Under the pieces are notes generated by a model. That model did not search any database. It saw only the letters and a list, made by a program, of their open reading frames with translations, and had not been told where the DNA came from. DNA of 8,991 nucleotides from Actinomycetota bacterium (GTDB taxonomy: Bacteria; Actinomycetota; Thermoleophilia; UBA2241), in NCBI GenBank assembly GCA_003132645.1, contig PKYM01000095.1, positions 7,707 to 16,697 of the forward strand, in the 5' to 3' direction. Below, piece after piece: positions 6,092 through 8,991 of this stretch. A program made the position numbers and the translations under genes. Every line of letters starts with the position of its first letter. The first letter of the stretch is position 1.

Positions 6092-6547
6092 CTAGGTCTG
6101 ATTGAAGAACTCGCTGCCCGACAAGCCGCGACGATCGTCTCCGGAGAGCTCGACGTGAGGCGGCGCCAGCAGGAACACCTTCTCGGCGATGGCCCGCAGG
6201 CCGCCGTCGCGGGCATAGGTGAGGCCGCTGCAGAAGTCGACCACGCGCCGGGCGACCTCGTTCTCGCAGTGCTGCAGATCGACCACGACAGGCTTGTCGC
6301 AACGAAAGGCGTCGGCTATCGCCTGGGCGTCGTCGAAGGTCGTGACGGACACGACTTTCAGCTCGGCGCGCGTCGGTGAGACGAGCGTGAGCCGGGGCTC
6401 GCCGAGGTCGCCGCCGGCGAAGTCGGTCTCGTCAGCGCCCTCGTCCTCGTCCCAGACGCCGCCGGAGTCGTCGTCTCTGCCCGAAGCTCGAGCCAGGGCC
6501 GTGCCCAGTCGACTTCGTGCCCAGTCCCAGGAGTCGGTCGCGCTCAT
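6092..6547 (-). CDS. sepF: Cell division protein SepF
   Basis: SepF tethers FtsZ filaments to the membrane and shapes the septum in Gram-positive bacteria. In actinobacteria, which lack FtsA, it is the key anchor. The 151-residue protein has the expected plan. An N-terminal amphipathic segment (W7-D-W-A-R-S-R-L-G-T-A-L) should bind membrane. An acidic linker follows (25-50). The C-terminal SepF domain (63-135) holds V-T-T-F-D-D-A-Q-A-I-A-D-A-F, then K-P-V-V-V-D-L-Q, R-R-V-V-D-F-C-S-G-L-T-Y and K-V-F-L-L-A-P-P-H-V-E-L. It ends in E-F-F-N-Q-T, matching the usual (F)FNQ tail. GGAGAAG just before ATG 6547 supports this start. The frame is open upstream to 6793, but that part is Arg/Gly-rich and not SepF-like. 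The common neighbours ftsZ, the YggS-type PLP protein and the laccase-domain protein are absent upstream; an MFS gene lies there instead. Confidence 0.93.
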   Translation of the reverse strand: MSATDSWDWARSRLGTALARASGRDDDSGGVWDEDEGADETDFAGGDLGEPRLTLVSPTRAELKVVSVTTFDDAQAIADAFRCDKPVVVDLQHCENEVARRVVDFCSGLTYARDGGLRAIAEKVFLLAPPHVELSGDDRRGLSGSEFFNQT

Positions 6548-6829
6548 CGCTTCTCCAAATCGTTTCTCGCTGCTTACGACACGCCCGCAAGGTGCGCCAC
6601 GTCCGCCCGGTCGTCGGTCGAACGTCCCACCAGGGACACGGCCGCGCAGGGCGAGCAGGCCCGCCCACCGAGGCGGACCTACCTGCCTGTTCGCCGGACG
6701 ACGGCGGGTTCCTCTCGCGAGCGCCATTGCGGCGCCGACCGCTCGTCGCCTCCGGCGGAAGACGGCGTGACGGCCTTGGCGCGGGCCGCTCATCGGGAGA
6801 CCGCAACGAGGGCCGCGGCCCTGGCCGCT
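6548..6829. other. Spacer between the second MFS gene and sepF, no convincing gene
   Basis: These 282 bp should contain the sepF promoter. Open frames exist on both strands but give Arg/Pro/Gly-rich translations without motif, typical of GC-rich noncoding DNA. The segment nearest sepF (6548-6590) is less GC-rich, as expected of a promoter or leader, but I could not assign a good -35/-10 pair. GGGCCGCGGCCC-type self-complementary sequence lies near 6811-6822, next to the hairpin at 6822-6843. Confidence 0.4.
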
Positions 6830-6843
6830 CTAGCGAGCGGCCA
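6822..6843. terminator. Hairpin overlapping the stop codon of the second MFS gene
   Basis: TGGCCGCT (6822-6829) and AGCGGCCA (6836-6843) form a perfect 8-bp stem with a 6-nt loop. The TAG stop (complement of 6830-6832) lies inside the loop. No T-tract follows on the minus strand, but a second self-complementary GC block does. It probably terminates or stabilises the transporter mRNA; function is inferred from position only. Confidence 0.45.
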
Positions 6844-8170
6844 CCGTGACGGTCTTGGCCGTGGTGGCGCGCAGCATCGGGTAGAGGCAGGCGCCGGCGA
6901 GGCCCATGACGACGATCGCGCCGAAGGTGACGTGCAGCCCCAGTCGAGCCAGCACCAGCCCCCCGAATATCGGGCCGAGCGAACCCTGGCCCGCCTGCCA
7001 GACCAGGGTCCAGGCCCCCATATAGCGGCCCCGGATCTCGGCAGGGGCGAGGCGGGCGACGATCGCCGAGGTGACGGGACCGAAGAGCGCCTGGGCAAGC
7101 GACAGCGCGGCGATCGTGAGCAGCAGCGGCCAGCTTGCCGGCACGAACGCCGTGAGGCCCACGCCGCAGCCGAAGAGCAGGCTCGCCAGCGCCACCTGGT
7201 ACATCGGGTCGAAGCGCTTGACGGCGCGCACGATCGGATACTGGCTCACGACGATGACGAGCGCGCTGTAGGACATGAGCAGGCCCCAGGCGGCGGGCTT
7301 GAGGTGCAGGTAGCCGGTGAGCAGCACCGGGAAGGTCGAATACATCTGGCCGAAGATGAACAGCGGCAGCAGCGAGACCGCACAGAAGGCGCAGAAGCGC
7401 CGGTCGGCCAGCACCCGCCGGTAGCCCTGCGGCGCGCGGCGCGCGGCGCGCCGGCGGCGCGAGCGACGACGGCTGGGGATGCGGATCACGTCGCGCACGC
7501 CGTAGACCGCGGGGCCTTCGCTCACCGTTGTCGAGCGCACGTGACGGGCCACCCTGGGCCGCGTCTCGCGCAGCGCCACCACGACGAAGACAAGAAAGGC
7601 AAAACAGCCGGCGCCGGCCAGCACGAACAGCAACGAAAGCCCGAAGCCGGCGGCCAGCAGGGCCGCCGCGATCAACGGCCCGACGACCTCGCCGGCACCG
7701 ATCATCAGGCGCACCAGGCTATAGCCTTCGGGCCGCAGCCGGGCGCGCACAAGGTCGGCGACCATGGCGTTGCTGGCCGTGAGAAACAGCGGCCAGCCCA
7801 GGGCGCGGTCACAGAACACCGCAAGACAGATCGGCCAGAACCCGTGCGCGAAAGCGAGGCTGCCGTACATGACCCCGGAACAGCAGCAACAGACGATCAT
7901 CACGGCACGCCGCCCGAAACGGTCGCTCAGGCTGCCGGCCAGAGGTTGCAGCGGCAGGCCGGCCAGCGCCGTGCCGCCCATGATCGCGCCCACCACGGCC
8001 ATCGAGACGCCGAGGCGCTCCTTGATGAGGATCGCCGTGTAGGGAAACGCCAGGCCGATGACCAGCAGGTAGAAGAACGTGCCGCCGACGAGTAGCCAGA
8101 ACTGGCGTGGGAAAAGCCGCAGCTGCCGCCCCAGCCGCCGTCTCCTTGAGCTCTGTCCAGCCTTGCGCAT
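6830..8170 (-). CDS. Major facilitator superfamily (MFS) transporter with arginine-rich central loop
   Basis: This is a 446-residue polytopic inner-membrane carrier of the MFS, likely a drug or metabolite exporter; the substrate is unknown. A basic cytoplasmic N-terminus (R-K-A-G-Q-S-S-R-R-R-R) precedes helix 1 (about 24-44). Motif A, G-S-L-S-D-R-F-G-R-R, is at 79-88 and is followed by four consecutive cysteines (94-97) at the start of helix 3. R-P-E-G-Y-S-L-V-R (146-154) and G-x-x-x-G-P (160-165) occupy the helix 4-5 region. The loop between halves (about 201-260) is unusually long and contains an Arg cluster at 230-252 coded by a GC-only run near 7430-7470. A-E-I-R-G-R-Y-M-G-A near the C-terminal third is typical of DHA1 exporters. 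ATG 8170 is chosen because the frame upstream to 8278 is not hydrophobic or conserved-looking; no strong Shine-Dalgarno is visible. It diverges from the HTH-GAF gene, which may regulate it. Confidence 0.88.
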   Translation of the reverse strand: MRKAGQSSRRRRLGRQLRLFPRQFWLLVGGTFFYLLVIGLAFPYTAILIKERLGVSMAVVGAIMGGTALAGLPLQPLAGSLSDRFGRRAVMIVCCCCSGVMYGSLAFAHGFWPICLAVFCDRALGWPLFLTASNAMVADLVRARLRPEGYSLVRLMIGAGEVVGPLIAAALLAAGFGLSLLFVLAGAGCFAFLVFVVVALRETRPRVARHVRSTTVSEGPAVYGVRDVIRIPSRRRSRRRRAARRAPQGYRRVLADRRFCAFCAVSLLPLFIFGQMYSTFPVLLTGYLHLKPAAWGLLMSYSALVIVVSQYPIVRAVKRFDPMYQVALASLLFGCGVGLTAFVPASWPLLLTIAALSLAQALFGPVTSAIVARLAPAEIRGRYMGAWTLVWQAGQGSLGPIFGGLVLARLGLHVTFGAIVVMGLAGACLYPMLRATTAKTVTVAAR

Positions 8171-8262
8171 GACGATTCTTGGAACAAGGCTATCGAAAAG
8201 CGCGCCACACGACGACCCGGGTCGGCCACGCGCCGCGACGGCGGCTCCTTGGTCGGTCAAGG
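8171..8262. promoter_or_regulatory. Divergent promoter region with three dyad elements
   Basis: This 92-bp spacer separates the MFS start and the HTH-GAF start. It holds CTTG-GAA-CAAG at 8178-8188, flanked by CGAT (8173-8176) and ATCG (8192-8195). It also holds a perfect 12-bp palindrome CGACCCGGGTCG at 8213-8224, and TCCTTG-N6-CAAGGA at 8246-8263, which touches the proposed ATG. The first and third share CTTG/CAAG half-sites. They look like operator sites for a dimeric regulator or like start-site hairpins. I could not assign -35/-10 boxes with confidence. Confidence 0.4.
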
Positions 8263-8991
8263 ATGGCGACGTTCGCACCGATATCTACCTTCGTGATAGC
8301 ACCGACATCAAGCTCCGAGTGGGTGCGCATGGAGCAGGCCGCTGAACTGCTTGGCGTCAGCGCCGGCACCGTTCGGCGCTGGGCCGACAGTGGTCGGCTC
8401 GCCTGTCGACGCACGCCCGGCGGCCAGCGGCGTTTTCGCCGCGATGACCTCGTGCGCCATCTCGCCGCCGCGGGACGGCACGCCGCGGGCGTGCAGCGTC
8501 GCGACGGCGCCGAGGAGCGCTACCAGTTGCTGCTCGAGACAAGCCTCGAGCTGGCCTCCACCCTGCACCTCGACGAGGTCCTGCAGTCCGCGGCGCGACG
8601 CCTGAGCCTGACCCTGGAGATCCCCGACTGCGACATCTACCGGCTGGTCGGCGACGACAGGCTGTTCTGCGTGGCCGCCAGCGCCAACGGCGTCTTCGAC
8701 GCGTCCTGGACGGGGCGCGAGTTCGCCCTCGACGAGTGGCGTTCCAACCGCCTCGCCATCGAGACGCGCGGGGCGGTCACGTTCCGCGATGCCGACGATC
8801 CGCGCCTCACGGCGACCCAGCGCCACAGCCTGCTCTCCTGGGGCCAGCGCAGCTTCGTCGCACTGCCGCTGATCGCTCGCGACAAGGTCATCGGCACGGT
8901 CCAGCTGCTCGATCACCGCGTACGGGATTTCACCAGGGCCGACATCGGCGTCGCCGAAGCCGTCGCCAAGCTCGTGGCCCTGGCGCTCGAG
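8263..8991 (+). CDS. HTH (MerR/excisionase-type) DNA-binding plus GAF sensor protein, C-terminus beyond window
   Basis: The visible 243 residues contain a winged-helix-type DNA-binding domain (20-67): E-W-V-R-M-E-Q-A-A-E-L-L-G-V-S, then V-R-R-W-A-D-S-G-R-L and T-P-G-G-Q-R-R-F-R-R-D-D-L. This is the standard pattern of MerR/HTH_17 proteins. A short linker helix (84-100) leads into a GAF domain (about 101-243) with D-I-Y-R-L-V-G, V-A-L-P-L-I-A-R-D-K-V-I-G-T-V-Q-L-L-D and a final helix running off the edge. GAF domains bind small molecules or other sensor ligands. An output domain such as GGDEF or phosphatase could follow, but none is visible. The start is uncertain. ATG 8263 keeps the W20 often seen before this HTH, but its first 17 codons are unusually AT-rich at third positions (ATA, TCT, ATA, ACA, TCA). 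GTG 8323 or ATG 8329 are real alternatives. It diverges from the MFS gene, so it may control that gene or itself. Confidence 0.85.
   Translation, partial: MATFAPISTFVIAPTSSSEWVRMEQAAELLGVSAGTVRRWADSGRLACRRTPGGQRRFRRDDLVRHLAAAGRHAAGVQRRDGAEERYQLLLETSLELASTLHLDEVLQSAARRLSLTLEIPDCDIYRLVGDDRLFCVAASANGVFDASWTGREFALDEWRSNRLAIETRGAVTFRDADDPRLTATQRHSLLSWGQRSFVALPLIARDKVIGTVQLLDHRVRDFTRADIGVAEAVAKLVALALE

Noticed and set aside
6548..6793. N-terminal extension of SepF to 6793
   Set aside because: The extra 82 residues are low-complexity Arg/Gly/Pro. GGAGAAG before 6547 and the SepF-like amphipathic start support the shorter form.
7430..7470. GC-only run as a distinct repeat element
   Set aside because: It encodes the Arg/Ala-rich loop of the MFS protein in frame, so it is low-complexity coding sequence rather than a separate element.
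6767..8095. 442-codon open frame on the plus strand opposite the second MFS gene
   Set aside because: The composition is the same kind of Arg/His/Gln-rich antisense shadow; the minus strand carries the real transporter.
1064..8170. The two MFS genes, both 1341 bp, as a recent duplication
   Set aside because: Equal length appears coincidental. Their sequences outside motif A are very different, with distinct loops and termini.

Overview
The window is G+C-rich throughout and densely coding, with strong third-position GC bias. A bacterial Ku end-joining protein, a SepF-type division protein and frequent hairpins without T-tracts suggest a high-GC actinobacterium. The triple-repeat secreted protein and the HTH-GAF protein would fit deep actinobacterial lineages such as Thermoleophilia, but that placement is inference. 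No rRNA, tRNA, CRISPR array, insertion sequence or phage gene was seen.

Layout, left to right. (1) The 5' part of a ku gene runs leftward off the window edge. A small unrecognised protein with a Cys-Cys motif (581-964) points away from it. (2) An MFS transporter (1064-2404, minus) converges on the small gene and diverges from a secreted protein built of three ~93-residue repeats (2636-3664, plus). The 231-bp spacer between the last two carries a near-palindrome and a 9-bp element repeated in inverted orientation before each start codon. (3) A trimethylamine-methyltransferase (MttB) family gene (3672-5094, minus) converges tail to tail with the secreted protein, 7 bp apart. It is broken by a +1 frameshift near 4668-4690 and has no pyrrolysine-type in-frame TAG. 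(4) Upstream of it, on the same strand, an inositol-monophosphatase family gene (5194-6072) follows sepF (6092-6547) by 19 bp, so the two look co-transcribed. A perfect 8-bp-stem hairpin lies between the phosphatase and the methyltransferase. (5) A second MFS transporter (6830-8170, minus) ends in a hairpin overlapping its stop codon. A 282-bp spacer with no convincing gene separates it from sepF. (6) Divergent from this transporter, a DNA-binding HTH plus GAF sensor protein (8263 to the right edge, plus) starts across a 92-bp spacer holding three dyad elements.

Functionally the window is a mosaic of housekeeping and accessory genes: DNA repair, division, phosphatase, transporters and a C1/methylamine-type enzyme. 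It does not form one obvious new system. The most testable hypotheses are local regulation of the right-hand transporter by its divergent HTH-GAF neighbour, the meaning of the methyltransferase frameshift, and the roles of the two unrecognised proteins (the CC-motif protein and the triple-repeat secreted protein). No gene-free stretch exceeds 300 bp.
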